Shown here: positions 17,452-26,340 of the stretch, piece after piece
How positions within the stretch are numbered: the first letter of the stretch is position 1
How the letters are laid out: every line of letters begins with the position of its first letter
From: Giesbergeria sp.
Lineage (GTDB): Bacteria; Pseudomonadota; Gammaproteobacteria; Burkholderiales; Burkholderiaceae_C
Assembly: GCA_023150295.1 (NCBI GenBank)
Contig: JAKLLE010000020.1
Coordinates: forward strand, 1 to 52,342
Length of the DNA: 52,342 nucleotides
Reading direction: 5' to 3'
Translations under genes and position numbers: made by a program
The notes under the pieces: generated by a model
The model's input: only the letters and a program-made list of their open reading frames with translations
Told to the model about the DNA's origin: nothing
Database searches by the model: none

Positions 17452-19050
17452 ATGAACGCACTTCTTTCTGTCTCGGACAAGACCGGCATCGTCGAATTCG
17501 CGCGTGCCCTGCACGCCCTGGGCATCCAGCTGCTCTCCACCGGCGGCACCGCCCAACTGCTGGCTTCGGCCGGCCTGCCCGTGACCGAGGTGGCCGAGGT
17601 CACCCAGTTCCCCGAGATGCTGGACGGCCGCGTCAAAACCCTGCACCCCAAGGTGCACGGCGGCCTGCTGGCGCGCCGCGATGTGCCTGCGCACATGGCG
17701 GCTTTGAAGCAGCACGGCATCGACACCATCGACCTGCTGGTGGTCAACCTCTACCCGTTCGAGGCCACCGTGGCCAAGGCCGGCTGCACGCTGGCCGACG
17801 CGATCGAGAACATCGACATCGGCGGCCCCGCCATGGTGCGCAGCGCCGCGAAGAACTGGAAGGACGTGGGCGTCATCACCTCGGCCGACCAGTACGAGGC
17901 CGTGCTGGCGGAACTCAAGGCGGGCGGCAAGCTGTCCGACAAGCTGCGCTTTGCGCTGTCGGTGGCTGCGTTCAACCGCATCGCGCAGTACGACGGCGCC
18001 ATCAGCGACTACCTCTCGTCCGTCACGTTAGAGGCAGAGAAGCTGTCCGAGTCCTACGTGCCCCAGCGTGCGCTGTTCCCCGGCCAGAGCAACGGCATTT
18101 TCACCAAGGTGCAGGATCTGCGCTACGGCGAGAACAGCCACCAGCAGGCCGCGCTGTACCGCGACCTGCACCCCGCGCCCGGCTCGCTGGTCACCGGCGT
18201 GCAGCTGCAGGGCAAGGAGCTGAGCTACAACAACATCGCCGATGCCGACGCCGCCTGGGAATGCGTCAAGAGCTTTGAGGCGCCCGCCTGCGTGATCGTC
18301 AAGCACGCCAACCCCTGCGGCGTGGCCGTGGGCAAGGATGCGCTGGAGTCTTACAGCAAGGCTTTCCAGACCGACCCCACCAGCGCGTTCGGCGGCATCA
18401 TCGCCTTCAACCGCACGGTGGACAAGGCAGCGGCCGAGGCCGTGGTCAAGCAGTTCGTCGAAGTGCTGATGGCGCCCGACTTCACGCCCGAGGCGCTGGA
18501 GGTCTTCAAACCCAAGGTCAACGTGCGCCTGATGAAAATTGCCTTGCCCCAGGGCGGCGCGTCCGCCTGGGACCAGGGCCGCAACGCCATGGACGCCAAG
18601 CGCGTGGGCTCGGGCCTGCTGCTGCAAACGGCAGACAACCACGAACTGGCGCTGGCCGACCTCAAGGTCGTCACCGTCAAGCAGCCTACGCCCGAAGAAC
18701 TGAACGACCTGCTGTTCGCCTGGAAGGTGGCCAAGTACGTCAAGTCCAACGCCATCGTGTTCTGCAAGAACGGCATGACCATGGGCGTGGGCGCGGGCCA
18801 GATGAGCCGCCTGGATTCAGCGCGCATTGCCAGCATCAAGGCCGAGGCGGCCCAGCTGAGCCTGCAGGGCACGGTGGTCGCCAGCGATGCCTTCTTCCCG
18901 TTCCGCGACGGGCTGGACGTGGTGGTCGATGCGGGCGCCACCTGCGTGGCCCAGCCCGGCGGCTCCATGCGCGACCAGGAAGTGATTGACGCCGCCAACG
19001 AGCGCGGCGTGGCCATGGTGTTCACGGGCGTGCGCCACTTCCGGCATTGA
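17452..19050 (+). CDS. purH: Bifunctional AICAR transformylase/IMP cyclohydrolase
   Basis: The 532-residue enzyme catalyses the last two steps of IMP synthesis. The N-terminal MGS-like cyclohydrolase domain (about 1-150) has [11 protein letters not shown] and [16 protein letters not shown]. The C-terminal AICARFT domain contains [10 protein letters not shown] and ends in the conserved region [18 protein letters not shown]. Standard length. It is followed directly by an R2 repeat rather than purD. Confidence 0.98.
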   Translation: MNALLSVSDKTGIVEFARALHALGIQLLSTGGTAQLLASAGLPVTEVAEVTQFPEMLDGRVKTLHPKVHGGLLARRDVPAHMAALKQHGIDTIDLLVVNLYPFEATVAKAGCTLADAIENIDIGGPAMVRSAAKNWKDVGVITSADQYEAVLAELKAGGKLSDKLRFALSVAAFNRIAQYDGAISDYLSSVTLEAEKLSESYVPQRALFPGQSNGIFTKVQDLRYGENSHQQAALYRDLHPAPGSLVTGVQLQGKELSYNNIADADAAWECVKSFEAPACVIVKHANPCGVAVGKDALESYSKAFQTDPTSAFGGIIAFNRTVDKAAAEAVVKQFVEVLMAPDFTPEALEVFKPKVNVRLMKIALPQGGASAWDQGRNAMDAKRVGSGLLLQTADNHELALADLKVVTVKQPTPEELNDLLFAWKVAKYVKSNAIVFCKNGMTMGVGAGQMSRLDSARIASIKAEAAQLSLQGTVVASDAFFPFRDGLDVVVDAGATCVAQPGGSMRDQEVIDAANERGVAMVFTGVRHFRH

Positions 19051-19180
19051 TGGGGGGGGCACCCCCCTGAGTCGCCTTCGGCGCCTTCCCCCCTCTCTGC
19101 TTCGCTTCGCTCGCGGAGGGGGGACGCCCCCAGCGCGGCGGGGCGGCCCTTGCGCGGGGGCGCTGGTCTGGGTTGCGCCC
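19051..19180 (+). repeat. R2 repeat, copy A (after purH)
   Basis: A GC-rich block starting right after the purH stop: CCCCCCTGAGTCGCC, a C/T-rich run, then the conserved core GGGGGGACGCC...GCGGCGGGGCGGCCCTTGC...GGCGCTGG. It shares about 60 bp of closely matching core with copies at 36.7, 38.3, 48.8 and 52.1 kb. The rest of the 198-bp gap holds nothing recognisable. Confidence 0.8.
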
Positions 19181-19248
19181 TGGTCTGAGGGCAGGGGGAA
19201 AGCAAAGGACTCAGCACGCGGCCCGACCGCCATGAGCCCTCTTGTGGC

Positions 19249-20106
19249 TCAAGGAGCGGGGGGCATCGCCTTGATCTGATCGATCAGGGCGTCCTTGGAT
19301 TGCCACACGCCGTCGAGCCAGCTTTGCAACTGGGCGCGCTGGCGCGCGCCGTTCTTGAACAGGTCGGGCGGGATGGGTTGCTGGCGCACGACCACCACCA
19401 CATCCCCCAGGCGCCCCGACATGGCGTCCACAAAGCTGGGGGTGCCGTTGGGGTACACCAGGGTCACGTCCACCAGGCCGGTGAACAGATCGCCGATGGT
19501 GTTCAGCGCCATGCCCAGGCCGCCGCTCTTGGGCTGCAGCAGGTGCTGGTAGGGCGATTGTTGGTCGGCGTGCTTGGCGGCCGTGAAGCGCGTGCCCTCG
19601 GCAAAGCTCATCACCGAAGTCGGCAGCAGGCGGAATTTCTCGCAGGCCTCGCGTGCGGCCTTGAGGTCCCTGCGCGCGTTGGCTCCACCGCCACGGCGCA
19701 TGAACGGGAAGTCCAGTGCCCACCAGGCCAGGCCCAGCACGGGTACATAGATCAGCTCGTACTTGAGGAAGAACTTGAGCATGGGAATGCGGCGGTTGAG
19801 CACGCGCTGCAGCACCAGGATGTCCACCCAGCTCAGGTGGTTGCTGGTCACCAGGTACCAGCCGTCAGGCCGCAGGCCTTCCAGGCCACTGACCTTCCAG
19901 TGGGAACGGTTCACCGCCATCAGCCAGAAGTTGTTGACGCTGATCCACAACTGCGGGATGAAGTTGAGCACCCGGTCGGTGGCGCGCCGCACCGGGGCAT
20001 ACGGCAACAGCAGTTTGATGAGCGCAAAGGGCGTCATCGAGGCGCAGAACAGCAAGGTGTTGAGCGTCAGCACGATGGCTGAAAAAACGAGCTTCAGGGC
20101 CGACAT
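19249..20106 (-). CDS. Acyltransferase (PlsC/YihG-like)
   Basis: The 285-residue membrane-associated acyltransferase has the catalytic NHLSWVD (HX4D) motif near residue 89 and an EGTRF glycerolipid-binding motif near 169, preceded by one or two hydrophobic N-terminal segments. It probably acylates lysophosphatidic acid or another lysophospholipid. Length and N-terminus resemble E. coli YihG more than PlsC. Last gene of thiD-hemL-acyltransferase, 33 bp after hemL. Confidence 0.87.
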   Translation of the reverse strand: MSALKLVFSAIVLTLNTLLFCASMTPFALIKLLLPYAPVRRATDRVLNFIPQLWISVNNFWLMAVNRSHWKVSGLEGLRPDGWYLVTSNHLSWVDILVLQRVLNRRIPMLKFFLKYELIYVPVLGLAWWALDFPFMRRGGGANARRDLKAAREACEKFRLLPTSVMSFAEGTRFTAAKHADQQSPYQHLLQPKSGGLGMALNTIGDLFTGLVDVTLVYPNGTPSFVDAMSGRLGDVVVVVRQQPIPPDLFKNGARQRAQLQSWLDGVWQSKDALIDQIKAMPPAP

Positions 20107-20139
20107 TCGCAGGACAGGCAGTGGGCGTTGCGCCGGACT

Positions 20140-21447
20140 TCAGCGCAGGGACTGGAAGACTGCGCGGGCGGCGTCCACCGTGGCGGCGATGTCCTGTGCC
20201 GTGTGCGCGGCGCTGACGAACCCGGCCTCGTACAGTGCCGGTGCGATGTACACGCCCCGGTCGAGCAGGCCGTGGAACAGTTGGTTGAAGCGGGCACCAT
20301 CGGTGCGCATGACCTGGGGGTAGTTCTGCGGCAGCTCGGGCAACAGGAAAAAGCCGAACATGCCGCCTTCGCAGTCGGCGCTGAAAGGAACGCCCTCGGC
20401 GGCGGCGGCGGCCTTGAGACCGTCGACCAGCGAGCGTGTGGAGGCCGAGAGCGCCTCGTAGAAACCGGGCTTGCGGATCTCGCGCAGCGTGGCCAGACCG
20501 CAGGCCGTGGCCACGGGGTTGCCCGACAGCGTACCCGCCTGGTACACGCCGCCCAGCGGTGCCAGGTGCTCCATGACCGCACGCTTGCCGCCGAAGGCTG
20601 CCAGCGGCATGCCCCCGCCGATGACCTTGCCCATCACGGTGAGGTCGGGCTCGAAGCCGGGGATGGCCTGGGCATAGACGCTCTGCGCGCCTCCCAGCGC
20701 GACGCGAAAGCCCGTCATCACCTCGTCGTACACCAGCAGCGCGCCGTACTGCGTGCACAGCTCGCGGCAGCGGCGCGTGAACTCGACGCTGGCGCGCACG
20801 AAGTTCATGTTGCCCGCGATGGGCTCGATCATCAGGCAGGCCACTTCCTTGCCGTGCAGCGCGAAGGCTTCTTCGAGCTGCTGCACGTTGTTGTATTCGA
20901 GCACCAGTGTGTGCTGCACCACTTCGGGCGGCACGCCCGCGCTGGTGGCGTTGCCGAAGGTGGCCAGGCCCGAGCCAGCCTTGACCAGCAGGGCGTCGGC
21001 ATGGCCGTGGTAGCAGCCCTCGAACTTGATGATCTTGCTGCGGCCCGTGGCGCCGCGCGCCAGGCGGATGGCACTCATGCCGGCTTCGGTGCCCGAGCTG
21101 ACCAGGCGCACCATGTCCATGGAGGGCACGATGGAGAGGATTTCCTCGGCCAGCTCGACCTCGCGCTCGGTGGGTGCGCCGAACGAGAAGCCTTCGAGCA
21201 CGGCCTTCTGCACGGCTTCTAGCACCGCCGGGTGGCCGTGGCCCAGGATCATCGGGCCCCAGGAGCCGATGTAGTCGATGTACTGCTTGCCGTTCGCGTC
21301 CCAGAAATAGGCGCCCTGGGCGCGTTTGACGAAACGCGGCGTGCCGCCGACGGCGCGGAAGGCGCGCACGGGCGAGTTGACGCCGCCGGGGATCACGGCC
21401 TTGGCGCGTTCGAACAGGGAAATATTGAGGTCAGTGCTTGGTGTCAT
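20140..21447 (-). CDS. hemL: Glutamate-1-semialdehyde 2,1-aminomutase
   Basis: The 435-residue PLP enzyme of the C5 pathway makes 5-aminolevulinate for heme. PLP lysine K273 is in [21 protein letters not shown] (21-30) and [15 protein letters not shown] are family signatures. The start [15 protein letters not shown] at 21447 overlaps the thiD stop by 17 bp on the same strand; the longer in-frame start at 21522 would run deep into thiD and was rejected. Confidence 0.97.
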   Translation of the reverse strand: MTPSTDLNISLFERAKAVIPGGVNSPVRAFRAVGGTPRFVKRAQGAYFWDANGKQYIDYIGSWGPMILGHGHPAVLEAVQKAVLEGFSFGAPTEREVELAEEILSIVPSMDMVRLVSSGTEAGMSAIRLARGATGRSKIIKFEGCYHGHADALLVKAGSGLATFGNATSAGVPPEVVQHTLVLEYNNVQQLEEAFALHGKEVACLMIEPIAGNMNFVRASVEFTRRCRELCTQYGALLVYDEVMTGFRVALGGAQSVYAQAIPGFEPDLTVMGKVIGGGMPLAAFGGKRAVMEHLAPLGGVYQAGTLSGNPVATACGLATLREIRKPGFYEALSASTRSLVDGLKAAAAAEGVPFSADCEGGMFGFFLLPELPQNYPQVMRTDGARFNQLFHGLLDRGVYIAPALYEAGFVSAAHTAQDIAATVDAARAVFQSLR

Positions 21448-22378
21448 GGGAAGGAAAGCCATAGCCTTCAAGGCTGGGCTGGTCGTCTTTGTCGTCTTCG
21501 TCGGAGGTGGGATTGTCCGCATCTTCGGGCTCGGCCCAGAACATGCGGTCAGGGATCACGTGGCCCATGCCGGGACGAAAGCCTGCGTCCAGGCAGCGGT
21601 CCAGGTAGTCCAGCGCCTCGGTGCAGGCTGTGGCCAGATCGCTCCCGCAGGCCAGCAGCGCGGCCAAGGCGGTGGTCAGCGTGTCGCCCGCGCCGGTGAA
21701 GGTGGCGTCGAACAGCTCGAAGCGTGCGTGGCAGAGCACGGTTTCGGGGCTGGCGAGCACGTTCTCAATTTGCTGGTCGGGCAGGGGAATGCCGGTCACC
21801 AGCGTGTAGGGCACACCCATCTCGGCGGCGGCCGCTGCCAGATCGCGCGCCGAGGGGCTGCGCTCGCTGCCCCAGTCGGGAAGCAGCCAGCGCCACAGGG
21901 TGCTGTGGTTTCCAACCAACACTGAGGTTTGCGGCAGCAGCAGCTCGCGGAAAGCGTCCAGGTACTGGTCGATCTGGTCTTCTTGCCACCAGGAGAGGTC
22001 GGGCATGTAGCTGATCAGGGGCAGTTCGGAGTAGTCGTTGGACAACTCCGCAATGGCACTGATGTTCTCGGCGCTGCCCACAAAACCGACCTTGATCACC
22101 TGCACCGGCAGGTCCTCCAGAGCGGTGCGGGCTTGCTCCGTCACCGCCTCGTCGTCGAGGCAGAAATGCTCGTAGATGCGGGCCGTATCACGGGCATAGG
22201 CCCCTGTGGCCACGGCCACCGGGTGCCCCCCCACCGAAGCAATGGTGGCGATGTCGGCGGTCAGCCCACCGGCGCCGCTGGGGTCGCAGGCATTGAACAC
22301 CATCACGCAGGCGGGATGGGCAGGTACGTCGTCGGAGTGGTCTTCTTCGGCGGATGGGGGTAGCGGCTGGTGAGACAT
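21431..22378 (-). CDS. thiD: Hydroxymethylpyrimidine/phosphomethylpyrimidine kinase
   Basis: The 315-residue ribokinase-fold enzyme phosphorylates HMP twice for thiamine synthesis. It has [15 protein letters not shown] at the substrate site (29-43) and the anion-hole motif FTGAGDT late in the protein. Compared with typical ThiD (about 270) it carries an acidic, Asp-rich C-terminal tail of about 35 residues and a short charged N-terminal extension. First gene of thiD-hemL-acyltransferase. No TPP riboswitch was recognised upstream. Confidence 0.93.
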   Translation of the reverse strand: MSHQPLPPSAEEDHSDDVPAHPACVMVFNACDPSGAGGLTADIATIASVGGHPVAVATGAYARDTARIYEHFCLDDEAVTEQARTALEDLPVQVIKVGFVGSAENISAIAELSNDYSELPLISYMPDLSWWQEDQIDQYLDAFRELLLPQTSVLVGNHSTLWRWLLPDWGSERSPSARDLAAAAAEMGVPYTLVTGIPLPDQQIENVLASPETVLCHARFELFDATFTGAGDTLTTALAALLACGSDLATACTEALDYLDRCLDAGFRPGMGHVIPDRMFWAEPEDADNPTSDEDDKDDQPSLEGYGFPSHDTKH

Positions 22379-22704
22379 GGCCCAGTGCGTTAGGAGGGGG
22401 TCGCAAAAGCAAAAAACCAGCGCAAACCAGCGCAGATGGCTAGATACAATCGTTGCATTCTATGTGAAGGCCCCTTAAGCTGTGACCGACACTTGGGCGT
22501 GCCCGCGCCGACGGTATGCGTTGTATGCAAGCCGGTTTGCAGGGTTAACACGGGCTCGGCATGCACCAAGAATGACCAAGGGTTTGGGATACTTGCTGCC
22601 ATGGCGGGGAGGATCGCAAGGCGACGGAGGATTCCGCTATGACGGGACATGCATGCGCGGCTCTTGCCAGCGTTGTTTATTTTGCCCATCGGGAGCAGTG
22701 ACAA
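22379..22704 (+). other. Long leader upstream of the Pil-Chp operon
   Basis: The 326-bp divergent gap between thiD and pilG. A -10-like TACAAT lies at 22445-22450 in the plus direction without a clear -35. If used, the pilG mRNA would have a leader of about 250 nt. I tested it by eye for rubredoxin (often found here in relatives, by recall) and for c-di-GMP riboswitch signatures and saw neither. Short open frames here look random. Confidence 0.4.
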
Positions 22705-23103
22705 TTGACTACAACTGGCGCACCTTTCAAAGTGCTCGTGGTGGATGACAGCAACACCATCCGACGCAGCGCGGAGATCTTTCTCAAGCAGGGCGGGCAT
22801 GAGGTCGTTCTTGCGGACGACGGCTTCGATGCTTTGGCAAAAATCAACGATTACCATCCGCAGTTGATCTTCTGCGACATCCTGATGCCCAAGCTCGATG
22901 GCTACCAGACGGTCGCCATCATCAAGCGCAACGCCCGCTTTGCCAACACACCGGTGGTCATGCTGTCCTCCAAGGATGGCGTGTTCGACAAGGCGCGCGG
23001 GCGCATGGTGGGATGCCAGGACTACCTCACCAAACCGTTTACCAAAGACCAGTTGCTGCAGGCCGTGCAGCAGTATGGCAACCCAGATCAAGGAGCGATG
23101 TGA
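22705..23103 (+). CDS. pilG: Twitching-motility response regulator PilG
   Basis: A 132-residue single-domain CheY-like receiver. It has VLVVDDSNTIRR at the acidic pocket, the phosphoacceptor Asp in FCDILMPKLDGY, the Thr/Ser position in MLSSKDG and the invariant Lys in YLTKPFTK. In the Pil-Chp system PilG is phosphorylated by ChpA/PilL and promotes pilus extension. The start is TTG, supported by GGGAG 8 nt upstream. Its stop overlaps the pilH ATG (TGATG). Confidence 0.9.
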   Translation: MTTTGAPFKVLVVDDSNTIRRSAEIFLKQGGHEVVLADDGFDALAKINDYHPQLIFCDILMPKLDGYQTVAIIKRNARFANTPVVMLSSKDGVFDKARGRMVGCQDYLTKPFTKDQLLQAVQQYGNPDQGAM

Positions 23104-23468
23104 TGCCTATTCAAAAAGTGCTTGTCGTGGACGATTCCAAGACGGAGTTGATGTTTCTCACCGACCTGCTGCAGAAAAAAGGCATGCAGGTGCGCACTGC
23201 AGAGAACGCCGATGAGGCGTTCCGCCGCCTGGCCGAGGAAAAGCCCGACCTGATCCTCATGGACGTGGTGATGCCGGGGCAAAACGGCTTCCAGCTGACG
23301 CGCGCCATCAGCCGCGATCCGCAGTATGCCGATGTGCCCATCATCATGTGCACCAGCAAGAACCAAGAGACCGATCGGGTCTGGGGCATGCGACAAGGCG
23401 CACGCGGCTACATCACCAAACCGGTCGATCCAGCCGAACTCCAGGCCAAGATCGACGCGCTGAACTGA
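23103..23468 (+). CDS. pilH: Twitching-motility response regulator PilH
   Basis: A 121-residue receiver-only protein with VLVVDDSKTE, phosphoacceptor Asp in LMDVVMPGQNGF, MCTSKNQETD and the Lys of YITKPVD. PilH is the second regulator of the Pil-Chp pathway, linked to pilus retraction or to draining phosphate from ChpA. Its ATG overlaps the pilG stop. Confidence 0.92.
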   Translation: MPIQKVLVVDDSKTELMFLTDLLQKKGMQVRTAENADEAFRRLAEEKPDLILMDVVMPGQNGFQLTRAISRDPQYADVPIIMCTSKNQETDRVWGMRQGARGYITKPVDPAELQAKIDALN

Positions 23469-23487
23469 AGAAGCCCACGCACCTGAT

Positions 23488-24015
23488 ATGGCCAATCGCG
23501 AAGCACTACGAGAACTTCAGATCCGACTCGCCAGCCGCCTGCAGGCGGCGCGCACCGAGGGCTTGTCCGTTTCTTCCTGGCTGGCCGTCGAGGCAGCCGG
23601 TAGCAAATACCTTCTGCCCCTGGGTCACGCGGGAGAGATCTTCCCCTGGACCGTGGTGCAGGCGGTGCCTTACACGCAAAGCTGGTTCATGGGCGTGGCC
23701 AACCTGCGTGGCGGTCTGACCGGCGTCGTCGATCTGGCGGGCTTGCTCGGGCAGGCGCCTGTCCGCACAGAGCAGGCGTTGTCCGAAGCGAGCTTGCTGG
23801 CCTTCAATCCGGCCCTGGAAGTCAATGCTGCGCTCCTGGTGGATCGCCTCGCGGGTCTGCGCGGAACCGATGCTTTCGTGGCATCGGAGCCGCCATCCGA
23901 GGATGCCCCTTCTTTTTTTGGTTCGACCTACATCGATGCTGAAGGTCAACGCTGGCAGGAGCTGAATTTGCAGGCCCTGTCGCAAAACAACGCTTTTCTG
24001 AGCATCAGTGCTTGA
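23488..24015 (+). CDS. pilI: CheW-like adaptor PilI
   Basis: A 175-residue CheW-domain protein (LPLGHAGEIFPW, MGVANLRGGLTGVVDLAG) that should couple the receptor PilJ to the kinase ChpA. It sits between pilH and pilJ as in other Pil-Chp clusters. Confidence 0.9.
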   Translation: MANREALRELQIRLASRLQAARTEGLSVSSWLAVEAAGSKYLLPLGHAGEIFPWTVVQAVPYTQSWFMGVANLRGGLTGVVDLAGLLGQAPVRTEQALSEASLLAFNPALEVNAALLVDRLAGLRGTDAFVASEPPSEDAPSFFGSTYIDAEGQRWQELNLQALSQNNAFLSISA

Positions 24016-24036
24016 GTTCTTCTGTAAGGCTGTCCC

Positions 24037-26298
24037 ATGTCTGTTGTCAACAAAATTGGAAATCTGTTCAACCGCAAGTCGGATGCCCCGCAGACCGATG
24101 CAGGCCCCGCCTCAGATCAGGATTTACTCGTCTCTGACGAGCTCAAGCCTTACCAGGCAGATGCGCTCAACAGCGTGCAGGGGGATCCGGATTCGCCCGT
24201 CAGTGAAATGCCATCCGCAGAGGCGGATGCAGATCTGATTGCGCTTCCCGTGCTGGGCCAGGCGACGGCGGCAGTCCACCAGCGTCGCTTGCTGATGCTG
24301 CTGGCCTTGGGTGTGGTGTTGCTGGCGTTGATTGCTGGTTGGGTGCTCCAGCAGGAAGATCGGGCAGTCCAGCAGCTGGCGTCCACGGGTCAGTCCTTGA
24401 TGCAGTCGCAGCGACTGGCCAAGTCTGTGTCTCAGGCCTTGGTGGGTAGCCCCCAGGCATTTCCTGACGTGGTGGAAAGTTCGGGCGTGTTGGCGCGCAA
24501 CGTGCGCGCACTCAACAGCGGTGACGACGAGCTGGGGGTGCAGTCCCTGGGTGAGCCCTACAAGCCGGAACTGGAGGCCGTGACGCCGCTGATGGAGCGC
24601 GCCGAGCGCAATGCCGCTGTCGTGATGGGCCAGCAAAAGATCCTGACGCAGGTGGGTGACGCCTTGCGGACCATCAACCGCCAATCCTCTGATCTGCTGG
24701 AAATCGCCGAAACGATTTCTTCGCTCAAGCTGCAGCAAAACGCCCCTGCGTCCGAGATCTCTGCGGCAGGTCAGTTGGTGATGTTGACGCAGCGTATCGG
24801 CAAGTCGGCCAACGAATTCCAGACCTCCGAAGGCGTGAGCCCCGAAGCCGTGTTCCTGTTGGGCAAGGACTTGAACTCGTTCAAGGAAATTGCCCAGGGC
24901 CTGCTGGACGGTAGTCCTGAGCTGCGCCTGGCCGCCACCAAGGATGCGCAAACCCGTGAGCAGCTGGCTGCACTGATCAAGCTGTATGAAGACACCCGCA
25001 ACCAGGCGGGCGCTATCCTGGGCAACCTGCAAGGTCTGGTGTCGGCCCGCGAGGCACAAACCGCCATCATTGGTGACAGCGAGCCGCTGCGGCGCCAACT
25101 GGAAAGCCTGCAGAACAAACTGTCTGCACAGACCGGTGTGGGCGCGGGCCAGTTGGGTGCGCTGGTGCTGGCAGGCTTGTTCGTGCTGTTGTGCGGGGTG
25201 GGCATTTCCCGCGTGCAGCTGCTGGACAGCCGCCACCGCCAGCAAATGGCCGAAGGGCAGCAGCGCGATGCACGCCGCCAGGAGCAAGAGGCCAAGCGCA
25301 TCAACGACGCCAACCAGGCGGCCATTTTGCGTTTGATGAACGAACTGCAGCAGGTTGCTGAAGGTGACCTGACCCAGGAAGCCACGGTGACCGAGGACAT
25401 TACCGGCGCCATCGCCGACTCGGTGAACTACACGGTGGAAGAGCTGCGCCAGCTGGTGGGCAGTGTGCAGAAGACGGCGACCCGCGTGGCGCAGACAACC
25501 GCCATGGTGGACAACACGTCGACCGAACTGCTGGCTGCATCCACAGAGCAGCTGCGCGAGATCCGCGAAACCGGCCAGTCCGTTCTGGACATGGCAGGCC
25601 GAATCAACAACGTGTCCGTCCAGGCCGAAGAGTCGGCCCAGGTGGCGCGCCAGTCGCTGCAAGCGGCAGACTCGGGTCTTCAGGCCGTGCAGAACGCCAT
25701 CGGTGGTATGAACTCCATCCGTGACCAGATCCAGGAAACCTCCAAGCGTATCAAGCGCCTGGGCGAATCCTCGCAGGAGATCGGTGAAATCACCGAGCTG
25801 ATTTCCGACATTACCGAACAGACGAACGTGCTGGCCCTGAACGCCGCCATCCAGGCCGCGTCTGCCGGTGAAGCCGGTCGAGGCTTCTCGGTGGTGGCCG
25901 AGGAAGTGCAGCGACTGGCTGAACGTTCCGCAGATGCCACGCGCCAGATTTCGGCGCTGGTGAAAGCCATTCAGACCGACACCCAGGACGCTGTGGCCGC
26001 CATGGAGCGCTCCACGCAGGGTGTGGTGGAAGGAGCCCGTCTGTCTGACAGCGCAGGTACGGCGCTGACCGAAATCGACCGTGTGTCGCGCCGTCTGGCG
26101 GATCTGATCGAACAGATCTCGTCCTCGACCTCCCGCGAAGCCTCGCTCGCCAACGAAGTGGCCGAGAACATCCAGCACATCTTTGCCGTGACCGAACAAA
26201 CCGGTGAGGGTACGCGGGCCACGGCGCAGCAGGTGCGAGAGCTTTCCACCATGGCCGAAGAACTGCGCCAGTCCGTGTCGCGATTCAAGATTGCCTGA
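24037..26298 (+). CDS. pilJ: Pil-Chp methyl-accepting chemoreceptor PilJ
   Basis: The 753-residue receptor has a charged cytoplasmic N-terminus of about 80 residues, TM1 (about 84-106), a periplasmic helical sensor region (about 107-370, PilJ type, Gln/Leu-rich), TM2 (about 371-392), a HAMP-like linker and the signalling domain. The hairpin tip contains EQTNVLALNAAIQAASAGEAGRGF. It is thought to sense pilin or surface contact. The cytoplasmic N-terminal extension before TM1 is longer than usual for PilJ. No methyltransferase (pilK) or methylesterase (chpB) gene is in the cluster. Confidence 0.95.
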   Translation: MSVVNKIGNLFNRKSDAPQTDAGPASDQDLLVSDELKPYQADALNSVQGDPDSPVSEMPSAEADADLIALPVLGQATAAVHQRRLLMLLALGVVLLALIAGWVLQQEDRAVQQLASTGQSLMQSQRLAKSVSQALVGSPQAFPDVVESSGVLARNVRALNSGDDELGVQSLGEPYKPELEAVTPLMERAERNAAVVMGQQKILTQVGDALRTINRQSSDLLEIAETISSLKLQQNAPASEISAAGQLVMLTQRIGKSANEFQTSEGVSPEAVFLLGKDLNSFKEIAQGLLDGSPELRLAATKDAQTREQLAALIKLYEDTRNQAGAILGNLQGLVSAREAQTAIIGDSEPLRRQLESLQNKLSAQTGVGAGQLGALVLAGLFVLLCGVGISRVQLLDSRHRQQMAEGQQRDARRQEQEAKRINDANQAAILRLMNELQQVAEGDLTQEATVTEDITGAIADSVNYTVEELRQLVGSVQKTATRVAQTTAMVDNTSTELLAASTEQLREIRETGQSVLDMAGRINNVSVQAEESAQVARQSLQAADSGLQAVQNAIGGMNSIRDQIQETSKRIKRLGESSQEIGEITELISDITEQTNVLALNAAIQAASAGEAGRGFSVVAEEVQRLAERSADATRQISALVKAIQTDTQDAVAAMERSTQGVVEGARLSDSAGTALTEIDRVSRRLADLIEQISSSTSREASLANEVAENIQHIFAVTEQTGEGTRATAQQVRELSTMAEELRQSVSRFKIA

Positions 26299-26340
26299 CG
26301 ACAAACCAACTTCGGGCTCTGAGCAGCCGGGAACCAATCC

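Noticed and set aside
22436-22642. Cys-rich 68-codon frame before pilG, considered as a rubredoxin-like or zinc protein
   Set aside because: The CxxC spacing does not fit rubredoxin, there is no Shine-Dalgarno, and the rest of the frame is basic low-complexity sequence.
22580-22700. Possible c-di-GMP (GEMM) riboswitch before the Pil-Chp operon
   Set aside because: A GGATCGCAAGGCG stretch slightly recalls the GEMM core, but the conserved second helix and receptor sequence are not there.
24124-26337. 737-codon minus-strand frame opposite pilJ (and similar long antisense frames opposite chpA at 26344-28158 and 29071-31266)
   Set aside because: These are mirror frames of high-GC coding sequence with no domain. 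The plus-strand genes have complete family motifs.
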